Source: Amphirosellinia nigrospora
Lineage: Eukaryota > Ascomycota > Sordariomycetes > Xylariales > Xylariaceae
Length of the DNA stretch: 64,000 nucleotides
Reading direction: 5' to 3'
Assembly: GCA_004123355.1 (NCBI GenBank)
Contig: SCHM01000001.1
Coordinates: 13,526,193-13,590,192, forward strand
In this document: positions 35,837 to 48,558 of the stretch, in pieces
Layout of the letters: each line of letters begins with the position of its first letter
How positions within the stretch are numbered: the stretch's first letter is position 1
Made by a program: the position numbers and the translations under genes
The notes under the pieces: generated by a model
The model's database searches: none
Told to the model about the DNA's origin: nothing
Seen by the model: the letters and a program-made list of their open reading frames with translations, nothing else

Positions 35837-37748
35837 TACACTAGTTTCCAATCGAAATGTCGCGCCCCACCCACACTTTCTGTGGTGTGTGTGTGTCATT
35901 TTAGGAAACACATCGACAATAGCATTTTTTTTGTAAATCAACACAATTAGCATTTAATTATTTAAAAATACGTTTTCTAGCTCGGAATAGCGATTCTTGT
36001 ATATCTAGAACTTTTATAGCCCTCGAAAACAGCGTTTTTGGTACCTATACCTCGAAACAGCGTATTTTATGCTAACAGCCTCAAAACAGCGTTTCTACGC
36101 CCTCAGAGCCTACGAAGCCCTTGAACACGCGTTTTACGTGCCTTCGTAGCCCTTACAGACCTACGAACACACACGCAGACCTCTACAGACCTACGAACAC
36201 GCGCGCAGACCTCTACAGACCTACGAACACGCGCGCAAACCTCTACAGACCTACGAACACCTACGCAGACTTCTATAGACCTACGAGCGCCCACGCAAGC
36301 CTACGCAGACCTACGCGTACAGAGTGGCAGAAGGTCTGGCGAAGGGTCTGGCGATCTAGCCACACAGACCTACGCAGACCTACGCAGACCTCTACAGACC
36401 TACGAACATACGCGCAGACCTCTACAGACCTACGAACACGCGCGCAGACCTACGCAGACCTACGCGCATAGAGTGGCAGAGGGTCTGGCGAAGGGGCTGT
36501 TGATCTAGCCACGCAGACCTACGCGTACGGGGTGGCAGAGGGTCTGGCGAAGGGTCTGGCGATCTAGCCACACAGACCTACGCAGACCTACGCACACCTC
36601 TACAGACCTACGAACACACACGCAGACCTCTACAGACCTACGAGTGCCTACGCAGACCTACGTAGACCTACGAAGACCTACGCAGACCTCTCCAGACCTA
36701 CGAACACACGCGGAGACCTCTACAGACCTACGCGTACGAGGCTATCAACCTAGCCCCGCGTAAACCCACGCGCACGGGCCAATACGCACAGACCAGTCCT
36801 TTTTTAGTACGCATAGGGTCTACGCGGGCTAGGTCTGCGTAGGCGCTCGTAGGTCTGCGTAGGTCTACGTAGGTCTGCGCGCGTGTTCGTAGGTCTGTAG
36901 AGGTCTGCGCGTATGTTCGTAGGTCTGTAGAGGTCTGCGTAGGTCTGCGTAGGTCTGCGTAGGTCTGTGTGGCTAGATCGCCAGACCCTTCGCCAGACCT
37001 TCTGCCACTCTGTACGCGTAGGTCTGCGTAGGCTTGCGTGGGCGCTCGTAGGTCTGTAGAAGTCTGCGTAGGTCTGCGTAGGTCTGTGTGGCTAGATCGC
37101 CAGACCTTTCGCCAGACTTCTGCCACTCTGTACGCGTAGGTCTGCGTGGCTAGATCAACAGCCCCTTCGCCAGACCCTCTGCCACTCTATGCGCGTAGGT
37201 CTGCGTAGGTCTGCGCGCGTGTTCGTAGGTCTGTAGAGGTCTGCGCGTATGTTCGTAGGTCTGTAGAGGTCTGCGTAGGTCTGCGTAGGTCTGTGTGGCT
37301 AGATCGCCAGACCCTTCGCCAGACCTTCTGCCACTCTGTACGCGTAGGTCTGCGTAGGCTTGCGTGGGCGCTCGTAGGTCTATAGAAGTCTGCGTAGGTG
37401 TTCGTAGGTCTGCGTAGGTCTGCGCGCGTGTTCGTAGGTCTATAGAGGTCTGCGCGCGTGTTCGTAGGTCTGTAGAGGTCTGCGCGCGTGTTCGTAGGTC
37501 TATATGTATACGTTTAAAACAACGTAATATAGTAATTTATTCTTCGAATATAATATATACAAAAATAAAACTTATTTCTTTAGATAGGTAGTAAAAAGAG
37601 CTTTATTTTAATATATTATATTTGTTTTTAGGATTATTATTCGTTTAATAATGTTAAAAAACGCTATTGTCGTTGTGTTTCCCAAAATGACACACACACA
37701 CACAGAAAGTGTGGGTGGGGCGCGACATTTCGATTGGAAACTAGTGTA
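35837..37748. mobile_element. Foldback DNA transposon (non-autonomous), ~1.9 kb, TA-flanked
   Basis: The ends are inverted repeats of about 93 bp (35837-35929 and 37655-37748), nearly identical, beginning TACACTAGTTTCC and ending in AATAGC(A/G)TTTTT. TA flanks both sides, as in Tc1/mariner-like insertions. Inside the left end, short AACAGCGTTTT-like words recur (about 35953-36130), typical of subterminal binding sites. The interior is a 30-bp tandem repeat (CAGACCTACGAACACGCGCG type) in one orientation at 36150-36740 and in the opposite orientation at 36830-37505. A second unit (GAGTGGCAGA...GGTCTGGCG, ~55 bp) is interspersed in both arms. Most of the element can fold on itself. No transposase gene is present, and the open frames through the array are by-products of the 30-bp period. 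Confidence 0.9.
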
Positions 37749-37908
37749 GTCCAACTGCTGCGCCCGAAATTACGGGCAATGATGTCTATCACGATATCTC
37801 TGTAACAGAGGAAAGCCCGGCCAATTGACATCATGCTCAGGTCTTAATCACACAATTAGAAGATTTTGAATACATCACAAACTAACTCAATTGAGCAGCA
37901 TCACCGTT

Positions 37909-39762
37909 TCAATTTAATTCAGAATCTACCGAAATAACAGCGAGTTCATTATTTACTCTTCTTCTGCAGCAGATGGTCCCAAGTCTCATTGCAAGTGCAG
38001 TCAGAGTGAGGGATGGGTTTTCCATTGGACTGCACGGAAAGGTGGATAGATCGCAGACATATAGATTGTCCACGTCCTTGACCTTAAGGTTGCAGTCAAC
38101 GACGCCATCAGTATCGTTGGGGCCGTCCATTCTCATAGTGCCAACTTCATGGGCCACGGAACCCCATGGGGCCAGTCGAGCGGCGTCATTGTAGCCACCT
38201 TCTTCAGGCCCATCACCTGATTCAAAGCCGAACTCTTCACGGATTGCTATACACAGGTTTTTCAGCTCGTCTTCGAATTCGTGACTTGAGTCGAGCCGTT
38301 CGCGGTTCATCTCGATCACCGGATTATTATTTTCGAGCGTCACTCTGCCATTTCCATTCAGCTTAGCCTCGAACTCTAGCATGATGTTGATGACGCTGAA
38401 ACACTCCGAATTTGCATCAGTACCGCCTTCACCGTCCGCAAATCCATGTCCGTAGAACTTCTCTGCGTTCAGACAGACAGTGAGAAGGGCTTCGTGGCCG
38501 TGAACAGTGACGTAGCAGGACAGCTCGACAGGCTGCTGATTTTCATAATCTTCCGATTCGATATGTTTCGAGTATCGGTTCAATCCAGATCTCATGATCT
38601 GTCAGGTTCTTACCGATCTTCCCCTGATGCTTTCTGGTAGTTTGTGGCTTCGAAGTGCTATGCCCGCTGTGTTGACCGTACCAGCACACAAGATGACGGT
38701 CTGTTTCTCGCCAACTTTGAAGTCACGGCTGACGTTGGCGCCATTCTTGTCCTTTCCCGTAATCTTCAACCAGGACACCTTCCCGTCTTTGACCGTGAGA
38801 CTGTCGACTGAGGCATTTAGCTGCACTGACAATGCTTGACCAGAAGAAGGCGGGTTGAAGGCCTTGTCCAGGATCCAGTCTGAGGTACTGTATGCGCTTT
38901 GCGGGAAATAATAGAGATTGTTCGGGTTGTCGAACTCGGCGCCGTTGGGCGTGAACATAATGTCTTTGACTTTAGAAGCAGATTCGGACCGAAGAGCAGC
39001 CTTAGCAAGCTTTTCCCTGGCGTCCTCTAGGGCTGTTTCGAGTCCTTCATTGGCTACCGTGATTTGTGCTGGGTAGGTGTCATCACCGGGTGGGGAGTTG
39101 GCGACTATTCGTTGCGCCTTTTGATACCACCCTTCTTGGTTTGCGTAATGACGCTTTCAGTTCCGTCGACATCTGTCGTAGGTACACTGGTAGTTGTATT
39201 CATCAAATCTTTCGCGATCGTTGGAGGGAAGAAGCGTTGCAGAGTGTCAGTGATGATAGGCGGTGCCTCCAAGCTCCAGAAAAGACTCCGGCCACCGAGT
39301 TCGAAACAGAACCGCCGCCACAGTCCTCTTGTTTTTCTTTCGAACCTGCCTTGAGTTGGTAATTTGTTCGATGGATGGAGAGGTACTTGTCGAACATAAC
39401 CTCATTGTCCCGACCTCTTCCATTTTGGGACTTGTGATCAAAATGCTTGCGGGATGTGTTCAAACAGTGTGTGTAGTACTTGACTCCCCCTTTCTCGAGA
39501 AGGACGACTGTAGTCTCTTCCTTGGTATCATCGGTCATGAGCTTTCTCGCCAACATTCCTCCGCCCATACCACTACCGACGATGATGTATTTATAATCCT
39601 TGAGAATACATTCGGAGGTAGAGCCAGCATTGCTTCGGCGTCCCCATGGGATTCAATTTCCGATTTTGCCCCGAACACGGTGGTAACGGGCTGGAGATTT
39701 CTCTCATGAGACGAGAATCGAAGCTGCGGTACGTGCGCCTGAAGTAAGGCTTCCATTGTCAA
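37909..39762 (-). CDS. FAD-dependent GMC-type oxidoreductase
   Basis: The N-terminal dinucleotide-binding motif YKYIIVGSGMGGGMLARKL (~39590) is followed by VVLLEKGG and YYTHCLNTSRKHF, a subgroup mark of fungal GMC-like enzymes. The middle part has PPGDDTYPAQITVANEG, FPQSAYSTSDWILD and VILCAGTVNTAGIALRS. The C-terminal signature is APWGSVAHEVGTMRMDG, then DLSTFPCSPMENPSLTLTA, with the His-Glu pair and the Asn expected in the GMC active site. Such enzymes oxidise alcohols or sugars; the substrate cannot be read. At least four one-base frame jumps (near 39597, 39303, 39135 and 38621-38624) plus one of the other sense near 38570 split the gene. The codon quality is otherwise good. No intron is evident. 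Confidence 0.8.
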
Positions 39763-40396
39763 CGAAATGTTTGGAGACTTATTTAATTATTCAAGGACCG
39801 GGTATAGTGTCGATGAATCTTACCTCTAGCATATGCTGCTGGCTTTATAAGAATCTTCTTCGAGTGGAAAATTAGTCCTGTAGTACCCATTGTCCCTAAT
39901 CTTTCGTCGTTGGCCAGCTCCTCGCTAGCATCCCCGCGATGGTAAGGCATAATACGGATCAAAATTGGGGCAACCATTCTTTTGCAACATGTAAGACGGT
40001 GCCTTCACTTTCTTCTTGTTCAGACGGCGTTTAACCGAGTCTGTCATTGGAAACCATCCAATCTATCACGGCAACGTTCAATTACAAATTTCACTTCTCA
40101 ATTTTTAGTGGCCCTTGGTTCGCCACGTCAGATGCAGAAGAGGCGAGTGGCTAGCTAAACGGCTATGAAATCGCTTACCAATTTTGCACTTCAGGGTCAG
40201 AGCGCTGATCATCGGACGGTTTCTGCATCCTATCCTACATATAGGACTTTTCTCAAGGTCTCATTGCAGTCAGGCTGTGCAAGCCGGTATGGAAGACGAT
40301 TAAACACCACCCTTGGACGTAACTGTAGCTGCCGATCTCTATACTTTACCCCTTTTTGCTAAGACGACCACCTTTGAGCACTAGGCAACGGCAGTG

Positions 40397-40750
40397 ATGG
40401 TTGGAAAAAGAACGTCAAAATCCAAACGAGGCAATTTTAAGCCGAAACTAAGCGAGCGAATGAGGATCTGATCCATTGCTTTACGGGAGCATCATGGGGG
40501 GATGCCCCTCAGAGACAGCCTTGCTCGGGATTTCGCCGGCGACTCTCTGCACCATGACGCAAATATGGCCTTGGAGCTCGCTGTTCTTCCTCGCCCGATT
40601 CGTGAAATGTTTAGAGAGGGCTTAGCAACTTGCATGAGGGAACTTGATCGGTTAAGCAAAAGACACCGTAGGATCCGCGAGAGGCATTCTTTAGCAACAT
40701 ACCCTCCCACGGAAATAGGCCACATATCCAAAGGGGAAGTTAGCTATTAA
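40397..40750 (+). pseudogene. Small basic protein, possibly RIP-damaged
   Basis: An ATG at 40397 opens a Lys/Arg-rich start (MVGKRTSKSKRGNFKPKLSE) that runs to a TGA at 40469. The same frame then continues, coherent in composition, to 40750 (REMFREGLATCMRELDRLSK, RRIRERH). TGA in place of CGA would be a RIP-type transition. No family is recognised. It may equally be chance. Confidence 0.3.
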
Positions 40751-41639
40751 GGCAGTGATGTGATATATCATACACTATAATAGAAGTATCACGAAAAGCT
40801 ACATCTCTAGACAGGTCAGGCAGAGCTTGTGTTAGATTTAATAATTGCGAGCCCGTAATTTAGACCCGCCAAGATCACATCGTATATTCTATTGTGTCTT
40901 GTGTTGTATGTTCCGTTGAAGTTGAGGTATTCTACGTGTGTACCTGTACTGATTATTTGATTTTGTATATGTAGCGTAGAAGTGGATACACATACCGTTA
41001 ATACTTTTGGAGTATTAACGGCGTCGTTTTTATTTCGTGAGAGTATACTTTTAACTTAAAATTTCAGGCGACGAACCATTCTCACGTCGCTTCCAAATAC
41101 ATTCTCTGAACTCGCTTACTTTGTGTCCCCAATTCCCTGGTTTTAGGCACTCCTTTATCATCTTCTACCAATTAATAGATTACTTATTCTACCTTATCCA
41201 CGGTCGATCTTAGGTTGGCAGAAGAGTTCCCCTATTTCCAACGTATTTCCCGTAATTTTACATATTTTACCAGTCAGTCAATGGATAATACTAATTGTTT
41301 GCACGTAACAACATGACTGGTGTCGTTTTTACCCATTCTGTAAAGTAATAAGATATCGACTGTGTACGTAAATATTGGCCTCAATTCATACCCTGTTCGC
41401 TACCACTAGCACATTTTAATCCGAATAATCTTCGTCCAAGCTTCCTGATGAGTCATCATCATTTATGCTTCGTTCGACATCACTCTTGTTCATAGATCTC
41501 TCCGGCGGCTCCAGAGTCTCACGCCCGTCATAGGGCCTTGGAACATGAAACTCTTGTTGGCTTGCTCATCGGCCATATTCCAAATCTAGCTGTTAGAGTA
41601 CACCCAGTCATACGGTGTCTATGCTGACCGCGGGTATAT
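40751..41639. other. Intergenic / 3' region of the large ankyrin gene
   Basis: AT-rich. It contains a perfect 11-bp-arm hairpin (40995-41021). Weak traces of the SPRY C-terminus may extend to about 41420, so the 3' end of the large gene may lie here. Confidence 0.4.
40995..41021. repeat. Perfect short inverted repeat
   Basis: CCGTTAATACT - TTTGG - AGTATTAACGG; 11-bp arms and 5-nt loop. Confidence 0.9.
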
Positions 41640-44600
41640 TTACCTCGCACATCTGTGAACGCCCGGCCTGGGTGAATATATTTTTAGCCTTCGAAAAAGT
41701 ATATAGCGAGCAGCCAACCCGGGTAGACGGGAAAAATAGAAATTACCTGCACTTACCAATAACCTCTCCGTTATACGTATAAAAGCAGTATCCTTTTTGA
41801 AATTAACACCACATCCAACAGTGCTACCTTCGTCATACTGTGGCCCGTAGAGCCTATTTGTTTGGCCGACTCCGAATAATTTGCCGTCATCTCCGTGGTA
41901 ACCCCAAGTTCCTCCTTCCCAACCAAGCATCTTGTCCAAAGAGGCTCCTCCTCGCAGAAGCCGATACCATACATACTATAGAAAGGGTTAGAGTAGTTGC
42001 CCTCCTCGATACCGTCACTATAGGAAATTATTTGCAATTCTAAACTTCAAATAACGTACCGCTTGCCATTGCCTCCATTAACTACAGTGACCTCAAAATA
42101 GTAAATCCCGTCTTTGTTGGGCACCATCGGGTGGTCGGCTCTCGCTAGAGCTTCCTGGTCGACACCTGGGAAGTAGGCATCCCCTGAAGTGCCCGGTTAT
42201 CAATATTATGGTGGGAGGTCTAAATGCCTAGGATAAACTTACGCTCAACTTTAATGGACATGTTATCCGGTTGGCGAGCGAGATGCTCGGACATGTCAGT
42301 CGGGTGCCACTGCGTCGGAGGCTTGGGCTGGATTTCCGGGTCTCGCTTCGGCGGCCAGTGATATTAACTGCCCAGGTGATTAGAGAAGTGATGCGCTGAT
42401 GATCGTAACGTAGCGCGGTATATGCCGCTGTCCACCCATCCTGGTCGGCAAAATTGTCAAAAGGGAAACTAGCCTCCAACAGCTGTTCCAACAGCTGTCG
42501 CAGGAAGCCTAAATTGTTCGCAGCGATCGCCGCGTGGACGGCGTGATGATAGCGTGACATTGAGGCGTTGTAGTCTTCCATTTTCTTGAGCACTTGCTCA
42601 AACGTGCTCTCACTAGCATGTAGAGTCGCCCAGTATAGAGCGTCGCGGCCGCGAATATCTTGGATGAGCGGATCGGCATTTGCCGCTAGAATTTTGGATA
42701 CAAGTAGCCCGTAGTTGCGACTCACTGCGTAGGCTAGGGCTGTTGTACCCCGTCGATCCTGGACATCTACCTTCGCCTTCCGCGCAAGAATATCGTCGAT
42801 TAAATGATGACCTTGCTTGGTTGCATGGATCAAAGGTGTGCGCCCAAAGCTATCCTGTTGGTCAATATCAATGCTCGGGTTCTGTAGCAAGTAGGGCAGC
42901 AGCTCGAAGCTCTGATGTGAGATGGAGTGTGAGAGCACTCCACGGCCACCCTTGTCCAGGTAATCAAGCTTCGCGCCGTGTTTTATAAGTAGTTCGACAA
43001 TGTTCTGCCGGCCCTTGCGGATGGCGATCTGCACAGGGGACTCACCGCCAGCCGGAACCAGATTCGCGTCAGCCTTGAGCTCCAGCAGCTTCTCTACGGC
43101 AACAGTCTGGCCGGTATGGACTGCAGCGATCAAAGCCGTGCCATATTTCCCCTTGCTGATAGCATTCACGTCGGCACCTCGCTTAAGTAACATGTCCACA
43201 ATTTTGAGTGACCGGTTTGACAGTGCGAGCTCCAAGGCGGAGCCTTGGGGCCCTCCAACGTAGCTGATATTTTCATCCTTATCGAGTAGTAGCCCGACAA
43301 CATCTTTATTGCGTGTCGCAACAGCCGCGCAAAGCGCGCTGCCGAATTTTCCACCACGGATATTCACATCTGCCCCCGCCCTGAGTAGGTACGAATGGCT
43401 CTTATGTGACTTCTGCATGTGGCTGTCTGAAGTGCGTTGTGAGTTGCGCAGGACTTGCTAACAGCGTTGACTTCGGCTCCTTTTTGTAGAAGCAACTCGA
43501 CAGCTTTCCCGCCACCTTTCGCAGCGGCCATAAGAGGTGTTCCAAGATCTTTGCAATCTGCTGTCAAGTTGAAGTCTTGCTCCAAGAGATATTTGACAAA
43601 CTTATATCTTTTTATTTGAGCAGCCAGGTGAAGTGCCGTTTCGCCATTGTTTCCGGCCGCGAGAGTATCGGCACCATTCTCGCACAAATACTCAAGAGTC
43701 TCAGGGGAGCCGTGGTACGCCGCGACGTGAATCAGTGCTTTTCCATCCTCATTCTTTGTGTTGATATCAATACCGGCGTCGATAAACTTTTGTAGTATTT
43801 CATAGCCCTCTCCAATTGAGCTGCTCGGAAGAAAGGGGATCCCCTTTCTCGTCGAGAGCCTTGGGATCTGCACCGGCCTTTAGGAGCATCTCAGTGATCT
43901 TAGCGTTATTAGAGCACGCGTGGAGCGGTGTCAAGCCGGTCCCAGATTGCCGAGTATTAAGATCAAGCTGAGGAGCCCAGTCCAGTAGCGCTTCCACCAC
44001 TTCATCGCGACCTGATCATAGAGAAGAATCAGCAACGGCTACTTTTGGCGGACAAGCTCACGAGAAAAGATGAGGGAAGGGGGGATACTGTCAAAACTTA
44101 CCCCCCATCGAAGCGGAAAAGAGTATCGTTCTATTCGCATTATCTGCTGCATTGATATCAGCACCATGAATTAGAAGTGTTTTGGACAGCGAGTTTGCTA
44201 GTTGCACGATGCAAAGGAGTGTGTCCGTTTTTGTCGCGAGAATTGCAGTCCGCATCGCGGCTCATAAGTAATTCCATAGTGGAAATGAGGTTCTCCATAG
44301 TAGCGAGGTGAAGCGCTGTCTCTCCATGTTCATCGTCGCGTTAACGTCCCATTTATTATCTAGAAGTAACTTGATCAAGTCCTCGCAGTCTTGACTTGCC
44401 GATTCGATCAGTGCGTTCTTCTGTCCCTGAAGTTTCATGGGATCCAATGGCGTATACTTAATAAAGGCACTGGCGACTTTGTAATGACCTTGCTTTACGG
44501 CTATAATGAAGCGGTGTCGTTGGATGAGTTTTGTATTCGGCTTACATCGCGTTCTATTGTCGGGTTGTGGTTAAGGTAGTCCATGAGTCTATCGACCACC

Positions 44601-47600
44601 CCTGTATGGCCGTGATACGAGGAAATATGTAGAGCAGCTTCCCCACTTGAGTTGATGATATCCAAGCTGGCTCCGCTTTTTAAGAGTGTTTGTACCGTTA
44701 TGAGACAACCGGAGCGGGCCGCTAAATGCAGGGGTGTGCAACCTGAATTGTTTCGGGCATTGACATCAAAGATACTACCTGACCCAGAACCTACGTCCAG
44801 CAACCTAGCTACAATGTCTGGATACTGTTCCTGCGTGGCCAGGTGTAGTGCGTTGCTCCCATAAATATCAGTCACGATAGTCGTGATCCTCATCCCAAGC
44901 AGTTCCTCGACGAGTTGGGGAAAGCCGCTCTTGCATGCTATGAACAACGCCACCGCACGGTTTATTTCGAAATTGTAGTGCGGGTGGTTTAGAAGTTCCA
45001 GCATGATGTTTCGGTGCCCATTCGACACTGCAAGCTCCAAAGGAGTGCGCACGCCCAATGAGTCGTCATACACGATGGTCTGATTGGCCTGCCCTCCTTT
45101 GGACTGAACTTTCACTTTGATATTGGCAAACTGTTCTTTGGAACTTGTTATGAGGTTCTTCAGAATACCTAAATATCCATTGTTTGAAGCTATATGGACC
45201 GGGGAAAAGCCTTGGGCGGCCGTGATGTGGATATCCGCGCCGGCGGCGAATAATAAGTCGCAGGTGGAAGCATGTCCATGCTCAACAGCCCTGTGCAGCG
45301 CCGTCTCTCCATGAGAATCCTGATCATTAATGCGAGCATTATGGGATATTAGGAATCTAACTATGTCGTCGAATCCTCCTGTAGCAGCTAGCATAAGAGC
45401 ACTGCTTTGTCTGGAATCAAGTGCAGTATTTACGTCAGACCCTGCATCGACCAATTTGTAAAGTAGGTCGACCTGGCCTGTCAGAGCAGCAACTCGAAGG
45501 CTCTTGATTCTGTCTCCTTTTGTAGCCGTATGTTCCGCGCCATCTGCCAGGAGATAGATTGCGATATTCTCGTTACCGCTGAGTGTCGCGAGAAGGAATG
45601 GTGACCTCCCGAACTTATCTTCCACTTTCGCCATGATTGGGTTGGCCTTTGTCAGCTGCTGCAGAATTTCCAGAAAACCATACTCTGCTGCAAGACCAGG
45701 AGCCTCGTTGGATTCAGCCCCCTCCTTGATCAGCAGAGAGACAATAGACTTGTGGCCAAAGCATACCGCGAGATCAAGAGCTTTGGACAGCCTCTCACTA
45801 CTTTTTTCGGAAACTTTGACTTGCTCGATGACGTCTTTGACGATCTCGAGGAGGCCGAACCTACAAGCAATATTCAATAAGCTATCCAATTTTTCAACCC
45901 TCTGAGGGTTCATGCCCGTAAACTTCTGATAAAGAGTATACCAGGCTTGAACTTCGTGGTCACTACTGAAAAGGTCTTGTATCTGGCTTTGGACCATCTC
46001 TTTATTCTGAGCTCTTTTATAGTGCTCCGGCCAGTTCATAACCGTGTATTCCAGAAGGCCATATTCGAGCCCTAGCATACTGGAGAGATCGAAAACTAGA
46101 GGGGGATGATCTACTTCTGTTCCTCATCATCTATAAGATGTGATGAAGAACGTGGTATTTCGTCGGCTGGGGTTGACGGGGTTGTCTTCACCACGAGAAG
46201 TTATGCGAACGCCGGGAGGCGGTGAGACCGTGGGTACGTTTATTAGGATCATCTTTAGGTAGCGTAGACAAGTACAGAGCATTACACCATCAGCATCTGT
46301 AACGCGCCATTTTTCGTTGAGTGCAGGGATAATGGCTCTGTAGACCGGCAGAACTTGATGTCCAATGATCTCAACTAGTATATCCTTGACATGCCACAAG
46401 TCGTTGAAAATGTCTAGGGGGGTGTTGAGTCGGAGAGTCTCGATTGAAGAGGACACGGGTATGATAGACCGATTACGACGGCCAATTCATCCATGGATAA
46501 AGGTCGGACTGAGTGCAGGACCCATCGCAGAAGTGGCTCCAGCGGAAAGGGCACAAGCTCTCACAGTGATCAATTACTGCGCCGTAGACTTCACCCTCCG
46601 AGAACCCTAGCTTTTCATGGCGTCCAAAGTAGCGCTCCGAGTCGACGGTATATTTTCAGAATGCAGAAGTCTCATGGAGATACTTGCTTGCGTGTAAGTG
46701 ACCGATGGCCGACAAGCTTTTGGGCAACTTCGTTCTCACAGCCCCTCCAATGTGGACGCTTTTCGGCCAACATTCTTATCTGAGACAAGACGTGACTTTC
46801 GATGATCGTAGCGCTCCAAGAAAGCAAATCGATATCACAGCAGACATCAGGATAGTTCGCAAAGGCACCGCCCACAGGCTCGCTACTCAGCATCATCACT
46901 TTAAATATGCCACTAGACAGACGCCGGAACTCGTTGATTAAATCCACAATGTGATCGAGAGGAAAACCGACGCAATCCTGAACTGCATGGAGAATACAAA
47001 CGATAGGCACAGAACTTGCATCTTTCAGGAGGGAAAGAAATAAGCTGCGAAAGACCTCGTAGCTGAGATTATGCTCGCCTTTCGTCCATTCGCTGAAGGG
47101 CGAGATTCCGCGAAATAGAGACCGCTGGCTAAGAAGGAGCTGGCGGATCATGGAGACGTAGAAGGTGGTAATAGATTGAGTCCTTAAGTCGTGCTTATTG
47201 AAGGAGAAGCTGATCATGATGTAGTCTGGACTGCTGATGCCAAGAGCCCCGGCGAGGTGCGATGCGACGGCTGCGCTGCCAATATCCTGCGGCGTCCAGA
47301 GATAGAGGAGATTGGGCGCCTCGAAATCAAGATTTCGCCAGTTACAAAATGAGTTATGTGCGGTGATCGGCGTCATCGAGCCAGTAAACTGCCGGTTGAA
47401 CTGTAGTTGGTAGTTGTTCGAATCTACTCTGCTGAGTAGTCGCATGAAAGCATGGAATTGCTTTGAAAGGGCTACAATTAGCGGTTAACCTAAGGAATCA
47501 GGATGGAAAAAAAGTCGTGGGCAGCTTAACTGACGCTGTGTTTGCTGCTGGACTACCCGACTCACGATATCAAATATCTTTCTGTTGCCCGGTCTCCCGA

Positions 47601-48558
47601 CGTAAAGCCCCAGAGGCTTGTTTCGTCTGCCACGGTGTCTATGGTCGACCCCCTCGAGATATGATAGTTGGCTTCGTAACCTATGGCTATTAGGATCAAA
47701 ACTCCGCCCGCGGGCTAAGTGCGAGTAAGCAGCAATAATAATCTCACCATATTTAGTTTACTTTCCGCGCTCTTGCTCGTGAAGTCTCTAATGGAGTGAT
47801 GCTTTTGAATAGTTTTGAAGGACCAATGCAGTCGCTCCAGCGTTTCAGGTAGTTCATTAAACAAGCTGGTTGCGGGGTAGAAGCCAAGGTTCGAGACAGT
47901 CAAGAAGCGGCACACCTGGAGCTGCCATGTAGTCATATCCTTACCTGCCTCAGGCGTATCGCAGAGGACCTAGATAATATAGGTCAGAGACTAGGAACAT
48001 GCAATGCTAAACGGACCATTCATTACCAGAAGAGCCGTGTCGCTAGCGTAACGGCCATATTTTCGCTCCTGCGAGGCGAGAACCAAGGCCTAGCAGGGCA
48101 TTAATTTGTGACAGTACTCGATAACCAAGACGTGCCGGACAATCCTACCTGTTTAGCGAGAGAGCCGCCCAAACCATGGCAAATAAATATATAGGGTAGA
48201 TAGTCGTCTGGGCTGACCTCATATGCCTATAATTTGTTCTTGTTAGTAGGTTTCAAAGGTCTCTGTAAAGCTCACACCTATACCTCGCTATCTCGCGCCT
48301 TCTGGATGGTCAACAGGAGGGTTTGCGCCCGGTTCACAAAAGGAATGTTACGGTCTTCCTCGGAGAAGGGAATATCTGTAACGAGGGCATTCGGAACCGC
48401 ATCCTCCAGAATCGAAGACTGACTGGCGCGAAGAAGCATTGTCTCTAAGGTCATGGGCTAGCACTAGGCTGAGGAATGGGGTCAGTAGCAACTCTCGGCG
48501 ACAAGGTGCCAACGACCAGTACTCACTGGAAGCGTTTCGAACTAGATGGCGCTGCCAT
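41640..48558 (-). CDS. Giant lipase-like / STAND / ankyrin / SPRY protein
   Basis: About 2,100 residues. The N-terminus (48558-47715) follows the SesB-type alpha/beta-hydrolase domain of fungal NLRs: LEDAVPNALVTDI, then PYIFICHGLGGSLAKQALV, then LCDTPEAG. Introns of about 55-60 nt separate these blocks. A STAND-like core (47445-46670) follows: NLLYLWTPQDIGSAAVASHL, VPIVCILHAVQDC, IFKVMMLSSEP, and a winged-helix-like LHSVRPLSMDELAVVIG. From 46078 to about 42370 come some thirty ankyrin repeats (the clean 525-residue frame 46078-44501, then further pieces), then a SPRY domain (42190-41700: HPMVPNKDGIYYFEVTVV, DDGKLFGVGQTNRLYGP). The lipase Ser (GHSxGG) is Gly, and Walker A Lys and Walker B Asp are not recognisable. 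Small frame jumps (e.g. ~42360, ~41952, ~41780) recur. The start and 3' end are uncertain. Confidence 0.78.

Noticed and set aside
36121-37126. Repetitive frames rich in RPTNTRADLY / TDLRRPTQTS peptides
   Set aside because: They follow from the 30-bp period of the foldback element's array; both strands are open and no start, intron or domain is seen.
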